From Desulforhopalus singaporensis (GTDB taxonomy: Bacteria > Desulfobacterota > Desulfobulbia > Desulfobulbales > Desulfocapsaceae): 64,000 nucleotides of DNA. The notes beneath the pieces are model-generated. The model was not told where the DNA came from, ran no database searches, and worked only from the letters and a program-made list of their open reading frames with translations. Below, piece by piece: positions 1 to 9,171 of the stretch; within the stretch, counting starts at the first letter, position 1; every line of letters starts with the position of its first letter. The position numbers and the translations under genes are program-made. The stretch spans positions 62,001-126,000 of the forward strand of contig NZ_FNJI01000010.1 of NCBI RefSeq assembly GCF_900104445.1. The letters run 5' to 3'.

Positions 1-873
1 TAACTCCCTGAAACTGGCGACATCGACCATGGTCGCCACATTACCGCCAAACGCCCTGTTGCAGATATCTTCCAACGCTCCATTTGCAAACGATTTTTTA
101 CATACCAGATGATAGATCAGGCCTGAATCATCCTGTTCCTGCCTCTGTGAAATCCTAAATAATGCCTCAGCCACATCGTCGTCGAAAATAAACGGGAGAT
201 GGCAATGTTTGTTGCCGGCTACCCTGATAGGTTTATTGCTCCGGTTCTGATAGGCCGGGCTTACCAGGATACGAAATATTGCGTCCAGAAAGACGAATGG
301 CCCAAATCTTTTGACAGAGGCCGGGTTTGGATTTCTCTCAAGGATAATCGACGGCCGATAGATGGTTAATCGGGTGCCATGCTGTTTCGCTTGTCTCAGC
401 AGATACTGCTCTGCTAAGAATTTACTCTTTTCATAACCGTTGCGAAAGGCGGTGTCGGAGTCGGCAGGATCGTCTTCCTGGACAAGACCGTGTTGTCCGC
501 CGCAGACAAACGCCGTGGAGACATGGTGCAGGTGGGCCTGCGCCCGCAAGGCAAACGCATGCATATGACGTACACCGTCGATATTAACCAGCTGGTAATC
601 ATGGACATCTCTACCCTTGAAATCGGTTCTTGCGGCAAGATGGTAAACCGTTCGTACCGTCCTGCAAAGTTTCTCGTATGCGCTTGAACCGATCCCCAGG
701 TCAGGAAGCGAAACATCACCACTTAGCGACTCGGCATTTGGCAAAAGATTGCGACCGCAACCTGTCCTGCCGCGACTCAGGACGACGACATGTTTTCCGG
801 ACCGCACCAGTCTGTCGACCAGAGGTCGTCCAACCACTCCGGTTCCGCCGGTAACCAGAACGGTTTCGCTCAT
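1..873 (-). CDS. NAD(P)-dependent epimerase/reductase, SDR extended family (3' end cut by window edge)
   Basis: The frame is open from ATG at 873 to base 1, giving 291 residues with no stop. The N-terminus has the dinucleotide-binding signature TGGTGVVGR (GxxGxxG). Further in are a conserved HHVSTAF strand carrying the catalytic Ser/Thr region and YEKSK, the YxxxK catalytic pair of short-chain dehydrogenases. Its length and the RPSII segment after YxxxK fit extended SDRs of the epimerase or thioester-reductase ('male sterility') type; which of the two I cannot tell. The start overlaps the stop of the upstream U32 gene as ATGA, so translation is probably coupled. The substrate is unknown. The neighbouring cytochrome and U32 genes give no clear pathway. 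Confidence 0.85.
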   Translation of the reverse strand, partial: MSETVLVTGGTGVVGRPLVDRLVRSGKHVVVLSRGRTGCGRNLLPNAESLSGDVSLPDLGIGSSAYEKLCRTVRTVYHLAARTDFKGRDVHDYQLVNIDGVRHMHAFALRAQAHLHHVSTAFVCGGQHGLVQEDDPADSDTAFRNGYEKSKFLAEQYLLRQAKQHGTRLTIYRPSIILERNPNPASVKRFGPFVFLDAIFRILVSPAYQNRSNKPIRVAGNKHCHLPFIFDDDVAEALFRISQRQEQDDSGLIYHLVCKKSFANGALEDICNRAFGGNVATMVDVASFREL

Positions 874-2081
874 CCGTCCACCCTTTGTTCACCCGCTTGT
901 CGCCGCCATTTTTCGGCGGCTTCAACCGTCTGCATCCCGGACGGTATCTGCGCTACCAGGCTGCTGAGATTTTCTTCCATGTTTTTACTATACAAATCAA
1001 GAAGCTTGCGGTCGTTGTAGCGAAGCGCCCTGCGGGCCCACCGCTCACAATGGCCGCAACCGGAACAACCGTACCTGCATTGTGGCTTGTGTTCGGCAAA
1101 AAACTTGAGAAAACCTTCCAGCATGGAGTTGTCCAGCATGATCTCAAGCGGTTCAAGACAGGTCCCGTCGGGATTTTCACGAAAAGTCAGCCAGTGCGGC
1201 CAGCCGAGCAGATCCAGAAGATTTCCCGAAAATCTTCGTTCAAGATATCCCCGGCACAACTGCACTATCCTGGTGTCATCAAGTCCCCTGCCGGCAATCT
1301 TGAAAAACGAGATTCCCGTTTCCTGCCACACCCCGATGTCTTCCGGCCTGATCCATGGGCTTTTCAGGATTTCCACCCCGTTTTGCAGTTTCTTCAAGAA
1401 GCACCAGTTGAGATAATATTGATTGTATGGCGCACCGGCACCGCCATGAAGAAAACTCTGGGCACCGGTTGAAGCGACACAGTAATGATTGTATTTGAAA
1501 TGGCATTGACTTATGCAGACCGGGTTGACAATTACTTCCAGGTCAGTTCGGCCTTCGGCAACGCCCTTTTCCAAAAACCGAAAATCCCTGTTGACTTCAA
1601 CGTCAACCACGATCCGGCCAACGCCTATGTCGCGGTATTGCCCTATTCCGGCCAGACTGTTTACATAACCGATTGTCGAGACCACCACCTCCAATTGGGG
1701 AAAACATCTGCTGATGATCTCCGCCAGGTAGGGAACGGCAACCGTTATCGACGCAACCCCCGAATCGACCAGAAAACTGAGCAGTTCCTCAAGTTTTTTC
1801 CTTCCCTCACTGGTGTATTCGAGGTTGGCGTACGCCGGGGCATTCAGCAGATAATTAAATCGGATCCCTTTCTCCCGCCCCCTGCCGACATGGGAGCGAA
1901 ATTGGTTTTTGTCTATTGCAGGAAGATATTTTGCCGGTCTGGCAGAGTGGAAGGCGCCGCTCTGAAATGAACCGTAAATTTCAAATATCCGTCCTCCGCT
2001 GCCATCAAATTCTTCATTCAGCTCGGCCAGTTGTTCTATAAAACCGGAGGTAAAAGGGGTTGGAACGCTAAATTTTCTCAT
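870..2081 (-). CDS. Peptidase U32 family protein
   Basis: This 403-residue protein starts at the ATG at 2081, one base after the stop of the cytochrome gene. The longer ORF start at 2264 would overlap that gene heavily, so I rejected it. The protein shows the U32/collagenase-like pattern: an N-terminal barrel segment with LLNAPAYAN, a central strand pattern ending KIAGRG, and clustered cysteines (CISQCHFKYNHYC near residue 190, CRYGCSGCGHC near residue 345). U32 members such as UbiU/UbiV, TrhP and RlhA are Fe-S or RNA-modification related proteins rather than proven proteases, and the cysteine clusters here suggest metal or Fe-S binding. It sits between a cytochrome and an SDR with overlapping or 1-bp junctions, so the three are one transcript. 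Its role is unknown. Confidence 0.8.
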   Translation of the reverse strand: MRKFSVPTPFTSGFIEQLAELNEEFDGSGGRIFEIYGSFQSGAFHSARPAKYLPAIDKNQFRSHVGRGREKGIRFNYLLNAPAYANLEYTSEGRKKLEELLSFLVDSGVASITVAVPYLAEIISRCFPQLEVVVSTIGYVNSLAGIGQYRDIGVGRIVVDVEVNRDFRFLEKGVAEGRTDLEVIVNPVCISQCHFKYNHYCVASTGAQSFLHGGAGAPYNQYYLNWCFLKKLQNGVEILKSPWIRPEDIGVWQETGISFFKIAGRGLDDTRIVQLCRGYLERRFSGNLLDLLGWPHWLTFRENPDGTCLEPLEIMLDNSMLEGFLKFFAEHKPQCRYGCSGCGHCERWARRALRYNDRKLLDLYSKNMEENLSSLVAQIPSGMQTVEAAEKWRRQAGEQRVDG

Positions 2082-2082
2082 G

Positions 2083-3087
2083 TTACATATTTTTTTCTGC
2101 GATCTGAAAAAACATAAGGTCTGCGGTTTCTGCAACGATACGCGAAGAATCATCGCCACCCGTTCGTTCGAGCAAGATGCGGACAGCCGTTTTTCGACCC
2201 GGAGGTTGGTTAATCCTGAAATGTAGAGTTTTTGCGGCGCCGGGAAGTAACGGCTTCGTTTCATCGGCTATTTCCCGTGATAACTCTTCTACAACCTCCC
2301 CGGCGAGGGAAAATTCTGCACGCAGGCTGATCTTTTTCTCCCCGTAAGTTCCGGTAGGCAGATTGTGAGGCAACCTGTTGGTCACGGTAATGGTCAACTC
2401 CACAGATTTCGGCCCGGAATCTTCAACGACAACAGAAATATCGCTGCTTTTCAATGCATAAACCGGCAACGATATTTCATGGCTATACGTTTTTACGCGG
2501 TCTTCGAAAGAGACAAGAGCTCTGGTAAAAATACCGGTTCCCTGGCTGACGGTGCGGGTAACGGGTACTGCATGGCATGTGATGCAACCGGGCGAAACTG
2601 TATCATCGTTTTTATCCGGGTACTCATCCGCCGTTTCCCGGTGACACCCTGAACAGATACCGTTTCCTCGATAGAAGCGGTCGTTTTTTTCTATGGGATG
2701 CGGTTGAAATAATGCTGAAGAATCATGAGGCCCATACATTTTTCCGGCGGAAAAATGGCAGCTGATGCAATCGATACCCCCTTCTCTGTTGTAAGGCCTC
2801 GGTTGCAGCAAATTTGCGCGGATTCCGACAGGCGCGTGACAGGTGAGGCACTCTTCATCCCCGGCATCCATATACTGGTCACGAAAAACGGGATTACTGA
2901 AAGATCTGGAATGGAGGGAAAGCGACCACTCTGCAAACTGAAGTATGTGGCACGATCCACAATCTGAAGCTGTCGGCCCGGTTCCGGTATCGTCGTCAAC
3001 ATGTGTCAGGTACGAAAACGGCGTACATCCGGAAATTACCAGGACAAACGAAAGAAGCAGGGTGAACAGTACATGGGATTTTTTCAA
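2083..3087 (-). CDS. Pentaheme c-type cytochrome lipoprotein
   Basis: The 334-residue protein begins with a lipoprotein signal peptide with lipobox VISGC (Cys21), so it should be exported and anchored to a membrane. Five CxxCH heme-binding motifs lie in the N-terminal half at residues 43-47, 80-84, 107-111, 145-149 and 168-172. The remaining 160 residues contain no heme motif and look like a beta-rich domain (NRLPHNLPTGTYGEK, then repeated strands), as in cytochrome c-554-like or multiheme proteins with a C-terminal substrate or partner domain. It is the first gene of the minus-strand operon with the U32 protein and the SDR. A role in periplasmic electron transfer is inferred from family; no redox partner is visible in the window. 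Confidence 0.88.
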   Translation of the reverse strand: MKKSHVLFTLLLSFVLVISGCTPFSYLTHVDDDTGTGPTASDCGSCHILQFAEWSLSLHSRSFSNPVFRDQYMDAGDEECLTCHAPVGIRANLLQPRPYNREGGIDCISCHFSAGKMYGPHDSSALFQPHPIEKNDRFYRGNGICSGCHRETADEYPDKNDDTVSPGCITCHAVPVTRTVSQGTGIFTRALVSFEDRVKTYSHEISLPVYALKSSDISVVVEDSGPKSVELTITVTNRLPHNLPTGTYGEKKISLRAEFSLAGEVVEELSREIADETKPLLPGAAKTLHFRINQPPGRKTAVRILLERTGGDDSSRIVAETADLMFFQIAEKNM

Positions 3088-3415
3088 CTTTGCGATCCTT
3101 GTGGAACATCTTTTCGATATTCAGATTCAGGTAGCATTTACAAGAGCTAGAGGCCATATTAGCAAAGCAGAATATGAAAAACAAGCCGCGAATTCCATGA
3201 AAATCCAAGGCCACATCGACGAAAAACGGCGAGGGAAACCAGCTGTCATTCCAGGTACTCTTAACACCTTCAATGATACGTTATTTTTGAACAATTCCAC
3301 GCCCGGTAAACATCCCAGATCGCTTCATTGTGGTGTCCCGACTCACCGTGCTCCACTCTGGTTTATGCCAAAAACGCCGTTCGTCACCCTTTACCGCGGG
3401 CGGTGGAGTCAGCTG
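3088..3415. other. Intergenic region upstream of the cytochrome operon
   Basis: This 328-bp stretch lies between the stop of mgtE and the start of the cytochrome gene, both on the minus strand. It should hold the cytochrome operon promoter. I see no convincing terminator, RNA gene or coding frame; the ORFs that cross it run antisense into genes on either side. Confidence 0.5.
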
Positions 3416-4804
3416 CTACAGGTTCAGAAAGAGTTTTGCAATCGAAAAATACATCAGAACTCCCAGCATATCGATTGAAGTTGTAACAAACGGCCCAGTG
3501 GCAATCGCCGCATCCACATCAAATCTTTTCAAAATAAGGGGAACCATCGTACCAAGGGTTGCCGCCATGGCCATACAGAAGAAAACCGACAGTCCGACAA
3601 CCACTCCGAGCAGTCCCGGCTCATCAACGCCAAAACTGGCGACAACTCCAAGGAAAAGACCGTAAATCAACCCCAGGATCAACCCGACCCGCATCTCCTT
3701 GAAGACAACGCGATAGGATTCCCCCAGATTGATCCTGCCCGTTGCAATACCGCGCACGACAATGGTCGACGACTGGGTGGCAATATTGCCTCCCATGCCG
3801 ATAACAACAGGAATAAAGGAGGCCAGAGCCAGAACCTTGGCCAGCTCCTGCTCAAACGCGCCGATTATGAACATGGCCATAATCCCGCCGATCCATGAAG
3901 CAAACAACCACGGGGCGCGGATAAATGCGCTTTGCCTGATAGATTTGAGCAGAATCTCCCGATCCTTACCGGCACCGGCCATCTGCAGGAACTCTTCCGA
4001 GGCTTCTTCCCTTATAACATCAATGATATCGTCGACCGTAACAATGCCTACCAGGCTGTAGCTGCTGTCGACTACGGGAACCGCAAGAAAATTGTACCTG
4101 GCAACAACCTGGGCGACTTCCCCCTGGTCGGTATCGGTATTGACCGAGACCACGTTGGGATTCATTATCTCCTTGAGTTTGCGACCGGCGGGATGAAGCA
4201 GCAGCTCGCGAAGTGAGATAACCCCAGACAGTTTCAGGTCGCCGTGGGTGATATAGAGATAGAACACCATCTCTTTTTCTTCACTTCTTTTCTGGATCGA
4301 CTTGATGGCATCACCTGCGGTCAACTCCTCATCAAGACACATGAAGTCGGGAGACATCAACCCGCCGGCGCTTTCCGGATCGTACTGCAGAAGTTCTTCA
4401 ACTTCCTCACGATCTTTCTTCTTCATATGTTCCCGGATTTCCCCGGCAACTTCATCGGGCATAATCTCCATGAGGTCTACAGCATCGTCGGAAGGCATAT
4501 CCGACAGGATCTCGGCCATATACTGCGGGGTGAGATCCTTGACCAGCTCCGTCACCAGCGCAGTATCGAGTTCACTTAAGAATGATCCGATGGTTTTATT
4601 TTTGACAATTATGCTGAAAACCGCGGTTCTCTCGTCCTCGGTCAAGTGGCGATACACCCATGCCATATCGGCCGGATGCGTTTTATTGATGAGCTTCATC
4701 AGGTGTTCATTGGCACCCCGTCTGTTCAGGCGGCGCACCATATCCAGCAGAACCATACCCTCGTTGCCTACGAGTTCTCTTTTAGCTTTGTTTTCCATAG
4801 CCAT
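3416..4804 (-). CDS. mgtE: Magnesium transporter MgtE
   Basis: About 462 residues from ATG 4804 (MAMENK; ATG 4798 is equally possible). The longer ORF start at 4888 has no ribosome-binding site and adds residues unlike the family. The architecture is typical: an N-terminal alpha-helical MgtE_N domain (repeats such as LVTELVKDLTPQYMAEILSDM), two CBS domains around residues 130-260 (MSPDFMCLDEELT, MNPNVVSVNTDTDQGEVAQVVARYNFLAVPVVD), and a C-terminal membrane domain of about five helices with the conserved GGNIATQSSTIVVRGIATG pore segment. The family is a Mg2+-gated Mg2+ channel in the inner membrane, closed by Mg2+ bound to the cytosolic domains. It appears monocistronic. Confidence 0.95.
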   Translation of the reverse strand: MAMENKAKRELVGNEGMVLLDMVRRLNRRGANEHLMKLINKTHPADMAWVYRHLTEDERTAVFSIIVKNKTIGSFLSELDTALVTELVKDLTPQYMAEILSDMPSDDAVDLMEIMPDEVAGEIREHMKKKDREEVEELLQYDPESAGGLMSPDFMCLDEELTAGDAIKSIQKRSEEKEMVFYLYITHGDLKLSGVISLRELLLHPAGRKLKEIMNPNVVSVNTDTDQGEVAQVVARYNFLAVPVVDSSYSLVGIVTVDDIIDVIREEASEEFLQMAGAGKDREILLKSIRQSAFIRAPWLFASWIGGIMAMFIIGAFEQELAKVLALASFIPVVIGMGGNIATQSSTIVVRGIATGRINLGESYRVVFKEMRVGLILGLIYGLFLGVVASFGVDEPGLLGVVVGLSVFFCMAMAATLGTMVPLILKRFDVDAAIATGPFVTTSIDMLGVLMYFSIAKLFLNL

Positions 4805-4997
4805 AGCGATCACACTGATGATATGTTTTGACGTACAACAATATTCCGGTGCGGAAGTTTTCCGTACACATGACAAGGCAGTGTACATAATTCCGATTAA
4901 TCAGGTCAATCGATAAATTATCGCCAACCTCCGAATTGCAAAAACGTTTTTTTAAATAAAACAAAAGATTGAAGGGGCGGTAACCGAACTGCCTGAA

Positions 4998-5024
4998 AAG
5001 CCATCTGTCAATGGCTCAGGGAAA
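4998..5024 (-). terminator. Weak hairpin downstream of the DUF2065 gene
   Basis: On the minus strand AGCCAT and ATGGCT form a six-base stem followed by TTTTC, just past the DUF2065 stop. The stem is short and the U-run only four, so this may be a weak terminator or coincidence. Confidence 0.3.
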
Positions 5025-5033
5025 ATAGGATTA

Positions 5034-5234
5034 TTATCTGAACATCGATGTTTTTTGCACAATGAAACAGATCAGCAGCCCGACTCCCATGGCCACCAAC
5101 CCGAAGACCCGCAACTGTGCAGGTCGCAGTTCGCTGATTTTTTTCAACCACTCCTGCATTGCTTCAGGCGCAGCCACATACGGCAGACCTTCCAGGACCA
5201 GAACAAGGCCTATGAGCAATGTAAATAATTTCAT
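5034..5234 (-). CDS. DUF2065 family small membrane protein
   Basis: A 66-residue protein starting at the ATG at 5234 (MKLFTLLIG); the upstream ATG adds six residues without clear support. It has two hydrophobic helices (residues 1-22 and about 45-62) separated by a charged amphipathic stretch (EAMQEWLKKISELRPAQLRVFGL). That is the layout of the DUF2065/YjeT family, found widely in proteobacteria near purA or hflC and of unknown function. Here it is divergent from purM, another purine gene, which may or may not be meaningful. Confidence 0.8.
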   Translation of the reverse strand: MKLFTLLIGLVLVLEGLPYVAAPEAMQEWLKKISELRPAQLRVFGLVAMGVGLLICFIVQKTSMFR

Positions 5235-5427
5235 AGTCAGCGTTTGTAACAAAGAGTAGGTTTTTTTTCAACTCCGTGGACACAATAAAATAAACCCGGC
5301 AAAGATTTCCCCACGTCAAAGCCATATTGCATTGCAATTTGACTTTAGGCTTAATATTATAAAGCAGACTTTGTTCAACGAAACTTCCGTTAATCTTTCA
5401 GAACTTTTATCTTTCCATACACTTTTT

Positions 5428-6480
5428 ATGTCCAACTCAACTCAAAGCAAATACAGCGAGGCCGGCGTTGACATCGATAAGGGTAATGCCTTTGTCGAGG
5501 AAATTAAGGATATAGTCGCCTCAACCCATCAACGTGGCGTGCTTGGCGGTATCGGCGGTTTTTCATCTCATATAGCCATCGATACCACGAAATATAAAAA
5601 ACCTGTTATCGTCAACTCAACCGACGGAGTCGGCACAAAACTGGCAATAGCCCATATGTGCAACAAGCATGACACGATCGGTATCGACCTGGTGGCGATG
5701 TGTGTCAACGATCTGATTGTCGGCGGGGCAAATCCACTTTGCTTTCTTGACTATTTTGCAGTAGGCAAGCTCGACCTCGAAATTGCCAAGGACGTAGTAA
5801 AAGGCATCGCCGAAGGATGCCAACAGGCACGCTGTTCCCTGGTGGGCGGCGAGACCGCGGAAATGCCGGGTCTTTACCGGGACAAGGATTACGACCTCGC
5901 CGGCTTTGTCACCGGTATAGTAGACAGGGATACCATTATTGACGGTTCCGATATTCGCGAAGGTGACAAGATTATCGGCCTAAGCTCGAGCGGGCTGCAC
6001 TCCAACGGCTATTCACTGGTCCGGAAAATATGTTTTACCGATCATCAGCTGAAGGTCGATGATTTCATCAAGGAGCTTGGCTGCACCCTGGGCGAAGAGC
6101 TTCTTCGCCCTACAAAGATTTACGTGCAGGCGGTGCAGAACGTTCTCAAGCACTTTTCGATCAACGGCATGGTCCACAACACCGGCGGGGGGTTTATCGA
6201 CAACATCCCGCGCATTCTGCCCAAGGGGTGCAAGGCGATAATCAACAAAGGCAGCTGGCCCGTTGCCCCGATTTTCCCCTTTCTCCAGGAAAAAGGTGCG
6301 ATCCCCGAAGAAGAGATGTACCGAACGTTCAACATGGGCATTGGCCTGATGGCCGTCGTGGCGGAGAGCGATGCCAATGATATCTGTCATCATTTCAAGG
6401 CGGTCGGAGAAGAGGCCTTTGTTATCGGTGAAATAGCTCACCTTGAAGAAGATGAAAACGCTACGGTTACGATAATCTAA
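5428..6480 (+). CDS. purM: Phosphoribosylformylglycinamidine cyclo-ligase
   Basis: A 350-residue PurM (AIR synthetase), which closes FGAM to aminoimidazole ribonucleotide with ATP in purine synthesis. The start at ATG 5428 (MSNSTQSKYSEAGVDIDKG) matches the family N-terminus; the longer ORF start at 5332 adds 32 unrelated residues. Family signatures are visible: HQRGVLGGIGGFSSHI, NSTDGVGTKLAIA, GIDLVAMCVNDLIVGGANPLCFLDYFA, LVGGETAEMPG and LSSSGLHSNGYSLVRK, with the C-terminal NTGGGFIDNIPR and FNMGIGL. It is monocistronic, closed by a strong terminator. A second purine gene, the purD-purE fusion, lies 29 kb away. Confidence 0.97.
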   Translation: MSNSTQSKYSEAGVDIDKGNAFVEEIKDIVASTHQRGVLGGIGGFSSHIAIDTTKYKKPVIVNSTDGVGTKLAIAHMCNKHDTIGIDLVAMCVNDLIVGGANPLCFLDYFAVGKLDLEIAKDVVKGIAEGCQQARCSLVGGETAEMPGLYRDKDYDLAGFVTGIVDRDTIIDGSDIREGDKIIGLSSSGLHSNGYSLVRKICFTDHQLKVDDFIKELGCTLGEELLRPTKIYVQAVQNVLKHFSINGMVHNTGGGFIDNIPRILPKGCKAIINKGSWPVAPIFPFLQEKGAIPEEEMYRTFNMGIGLMAVVAESDANDICHHFKAVGEEAFVIGEIAHLEEDENATVTII

Positions 6481-6510
6481 ACAGCAAAACGAGGGTATGT
6501 CCCTGATACA

Positions 6511-6553
6511 AAAAAGCCCGGATGCTTTTTAAAAGCATCCGGGCTTTTTTTTT
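6511..6553. terminator. Bidirectional rho-independent terminator between purM and the mogA/moaB-like gene
   Basis: The arms GCCCGGATGC and GCATCCGGGC, extended by T/A pairs, form a near-perfect hairpin at 6516-6544. It has an A-run before it and nine T residues after it, so it can terminate transcription from both convergent genes. Confidence 0.93.
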
Positions 6554-6584
6554 ACATAAACAGTTGAGTTACTCGGCAGCTTTT

Positions 6585-7094
6585 TCAGGAACCACCGCAA
6601 TCCCCCTGTCCGCCTTGAATTTTTTCAAGAGCATGGGGAATCACATCGAGAATCACTTCCAGATTTTCCCTTACGGCCTTCAGGCTTCCCGGCAGATTGA
6701 CAATAAGAGATTTACCGCGCACCCCGGCCTTTCCTCTTGACAACATTGCTCTTGATGTTTTCTGCAGGCTGGCGCTCCGCATGGCCTCAGCCATGCCGGG
6801 AATTTCCTTTTCAAGCACCCTTTCCATCGCTTCCGGGGTTACGTCGGAGGGCGAAAGACCTGTCCCTCCGGTGGTAACGACCAAGGCGTTCTGCTGAACA
6901 TCGGTCAGTTCGATCAGGGTCTCTACAATAAGTTCCTTCCTGTCCGGGATTATCCTGTAGTCTTTGAGGACATACCCCTGTTCCAGTAGTTTCTCCTGCA
7001 GATACCTGCCGCTTGTATCTTCCCTGTTTCCCTGAGATCCTTTGTCGCTCATGGTCAGAACGGCAAAGCTTTTGTCAAAATCTGCGGCATCCAT
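6585..7094 (-). CDS. Molybdopterin adenylyltransferase, MogA/MoaB family
   Basis: About 169 residues from ATG 7094 (MDAADFDKSFAVLTMSDKG), 13 bases after the stop of the EF-G paralogue. The ORF start further upstream would run into that gene. Motifs: the N-terminal SDKGSQGNREDTSG and the central TTGGTGLSPSDVTPEA, the molybdopterin-binding signature of MogA/MoaB. The protein adenylylates molybdopterin before metal insertion. A use for Mo/W cofactor is present in the window, the molybdoenzyme at 29.8-32.1 kb. MogA and MoaB cannot be separated from sequence alone. It is probably co-transcribed with the EF-G gene. Confidence 0.9.
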   Translation of the reverse strand: MDAADFDKSFAVLTMSDKGSQGNREDTSGRYLQEKLLEQGYVLKDYRIIPDRKELIVETLIELTDVQQNALVVTTGGTGLSPSDVTPEAMERVLEKEIPGMAEAMRSASLQKTSRAMLSRGKAGVRGKSLIVNLPGSLKAVRENLEVILDVIPHALEKIQGGQGDCGGS

Positions 7095-7107
7095 GGCTTC
7101 TTGACGG

Positions 7108-9171
7108 TTATTCCTCATCGACATTGGTCTCGGCAACAATCTTTTCCGCCAGCTGTGCCGGCACTTCCTCGTAATGTGAAAAGCTGATGTTAAAACTTCC
7201 GAGTCCGCCGGTCATGGATGTGAGATCGTTGGCGTAAAGAAGGATTTCCGACTGGGGCACCTGGGCATTGATTATCTCAATGCCGTCGGCAGAATCCATC
7301 CCCATAACTTTGCCGCGCCGGGAGTTCAGATCACCCATCACGTCTCCGACGTTTTCTTTGCCGACCCTGATTTCCATGTCCATATAGGGTTCAAGCAGTA
7401 CCAGCCCGGCCTCCTGGGCGCCTTTCTTGAACGCCAGAGATCCGGCTATTTTAAAGGCCATTTCCGAACTGTCGACGTTATGGAACGAACCATCCACCAA
7501 CACGACCTTGACATCAATTACCGGATATCCGGCAAGGACACCTCTTTCCATGGCCTCCTGGATACCTTTATCCACCGCTGGCCGATACTGTTGGGGGATG
7601 ACTCCGCCGACAATCTGATCGACAAACTCGTATCCGCCTCCCGGCAGGGGAGAAATTTCCACCCAGCAATCACCGTATTGGCCGCGCCCACCGCTCTGTT
7701 TTTTGTGTTTTCCCTGGACACGTGCGCTTTTGCGAATAGTTTCCATGTAAGGAATTTTGGGCACGGAAAGTTCCATTTCCACCCCGAATTTTCTCTTGAT
7801 ACGCGACCCGGTAACATCGAGGTGTACCTGGCCGACACCAGAGAGCAGGACCTGCTTGGTCTGAACCTGACGGTCCAGACGCAGGGTCGGATCCTCATCG
7901 AGCATTCTGGTGATGGAAGAAAACACTTTTTCCTCATCGCCTTTTTTCGCACTGACGGCAAACGATATAACAGGCGTCTGCGCCTTGGGCGGTTCGATTA
8001 TCAGCGGCCTGGACTGAGCGCACAGGGTATCCCCGGTGGTGGTTTCCTTTAATTTTGCTACGCCGACAATCATCCCCGGTGTAGCTGCGTCCACAGGCTT
8101 CTGCGCCTTGCCTTCCAGCAGGTAGAGCTGTCCGAACCTCTCCGAGGTTTTCTTGGAGGCGTTATAGAAGGTGTCGCCGTCGAGCTTGCCGCTGAACACC
8201 CTGAAGATGGTCAACCGTCCCGCATAAGGATCCGCCATGGTCTTGAAGACAAGCGCTGCAAACGGTTCGTCTACCGATTGCTTGAGCTCGATGACCGTCT
8301 CTCCGTCTTCACCGATCGCCTCCCTGGTTCTGGCCTCTGCCGGGCTCGGCATATAACTGTTAATGGCATCGAGCAACGGCGCGGTCCCCTTGTTCAGGGT
8401 CGCCGCACACACACAGATAGGTGCGATGACACCTTCTTTTACTCCGACTTTCAACCCGTTGGTCAGCTCTTCTGCGGTCAATTCCCCTTCTTCGAGAAAC
8501 TTTTCAATGAGATCGTCATCGGTCTCAGCCACATTTTCCATAAGGGATTCCCGCAGCATCTCAACTTCGCTCGCCAACTCGTCGGGAACATCGGTTTCCG
8601 TGACCTTGCCTTTATCCCCGTCAAACAGGTACGCTTTCCCGCTCAGCACGTCGACATAGCCTTTAAAATCGTCTTCAGCCCCTATCGGCACCTGCAGAAC
8701 AACGGGGTTAATTGGCAGGTTTTCCCTGATTTCATCCACCGTTTTGGCAAAGTTCGCTCTTTCCCGATCCATCTTGTTGATGGCTATAATGGTCGGCATG
8801 TTGCGGTCCTTGATCATATTGGCGAACTTTATTGTCTGCCCCTTCACGCCAATCACGGCACCGACAACAAACAGTGCTCCGTCAGCCACATAGGAGGCGA
8901 AGGAAGTCTCATTGATGAAATTGTCGTCGCCCGGTGTATCACTGATAAAAACGTGGTGTTTTTTCCAGGTATAGTTGTGAAAGCTGGCACTGATGGAAAT
9001 ATTACGATTAATCTCCTCTTCGTCATAATCCATAACGGCATGACCTGTGTCTACCTTGCCGAGCCTGTCGATTTTTCCGGCGGTATAAAGAATCGCCTCA
9101 GCGAGTGAAGTTTTACCACAACTGCCATGACCCATTATTGCTATATTTCTTATTGTATCGGTATCCTGCAT
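7108..9171 (-). CDS. Elongation factor G-like translational GTPase (paralogue)
   Basis: A 687-residue EF-G family protein. ATG 9171 is preceded by GAGGAG at good spacing, which decides the start over the longer ORF. All EF-G domains are present in order: GTPase (residues 10-270), domain II (about 300-375), domains III-V, including KQSGGRGQYGDCW and the C-terminal RRGKVMGMDSADG. The G1 loop is GHGSCGKTSL rather than GHVDAGKTT, and G3 is DTPGDDNF rather than DTPGHVDF. The catalytic-loop His is therefore absent, which separates it from the housekeeping EF-G. G4 (NKMD) is intact. It belongs to the EF-G-like group found in many delta-proteobacteria and actinobacteria; its role in translation or ribosome recycling is not settled. 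The housekeeping fusA should be elsewhere. Confidence 0.92.
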   Translation of the reverse strand: MQDTDTIRNIAIMGHGSCGKTSLAEAILYTAGKIDRLGKVDTGHAVMDYDEEEINRNISISASFHNYTWKKHHVFISDTPGDDNFINETSFASYVADGALFVVGAVIGVKGQTIKFANMIKDRNMPTIIAINKMDRERANFAKTVDEIRENLPINPVVLQVPIGAEDDFKGYVDVLSGKAYLFDGDKGKVTETDVPDELASEVEMLRESLMENVAETDDDLIEKFLEEGELTAEELTNGLKVGVKEGVIAPICVCAATLNKGTAPLLDAINSYMPSPAEARTREAIGEDGETVIELKQSVDEPFAALVFKTMADPYAGRLTIFRVFSGKLDGDTFYNASKKTSERFGQLYLLEGKAQKPVDAATPGMIVGVAKLKETTTGDTLCAQSRPLIIEPPKAQTPVISFAVSAKKGDEEKVFSSITRMLDEDPTLRLDRQVQTKQVLLSGVGQVHLDVTGSRIKRKFGVEMELSVPKIPYMETIRKSARVQGKHKKQSGGRGQYGDCWVEISPLPGGGYEFVDQIVGGVIPQQYRPAVDKGIQEAMERGVLAGYPVIDVKVVLVDGSFHNVDSSEMAFKIAGSLAFKKGAQEAGLVLLEPYMDMEIRVGKENVGDVMGDLNSRRGKVMGMDSADGIEIINAQVPQSEILLYANDLTSMTGGLGSFNISFSHYEEVPAQLAEKIVAETNVDEE

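Noticed and set aside
8278-9108. 276-residue plus-strand ORF
   Set aside because: Antisense to the GTPase domain of the EF-G paralogue; no recognisable sequence.
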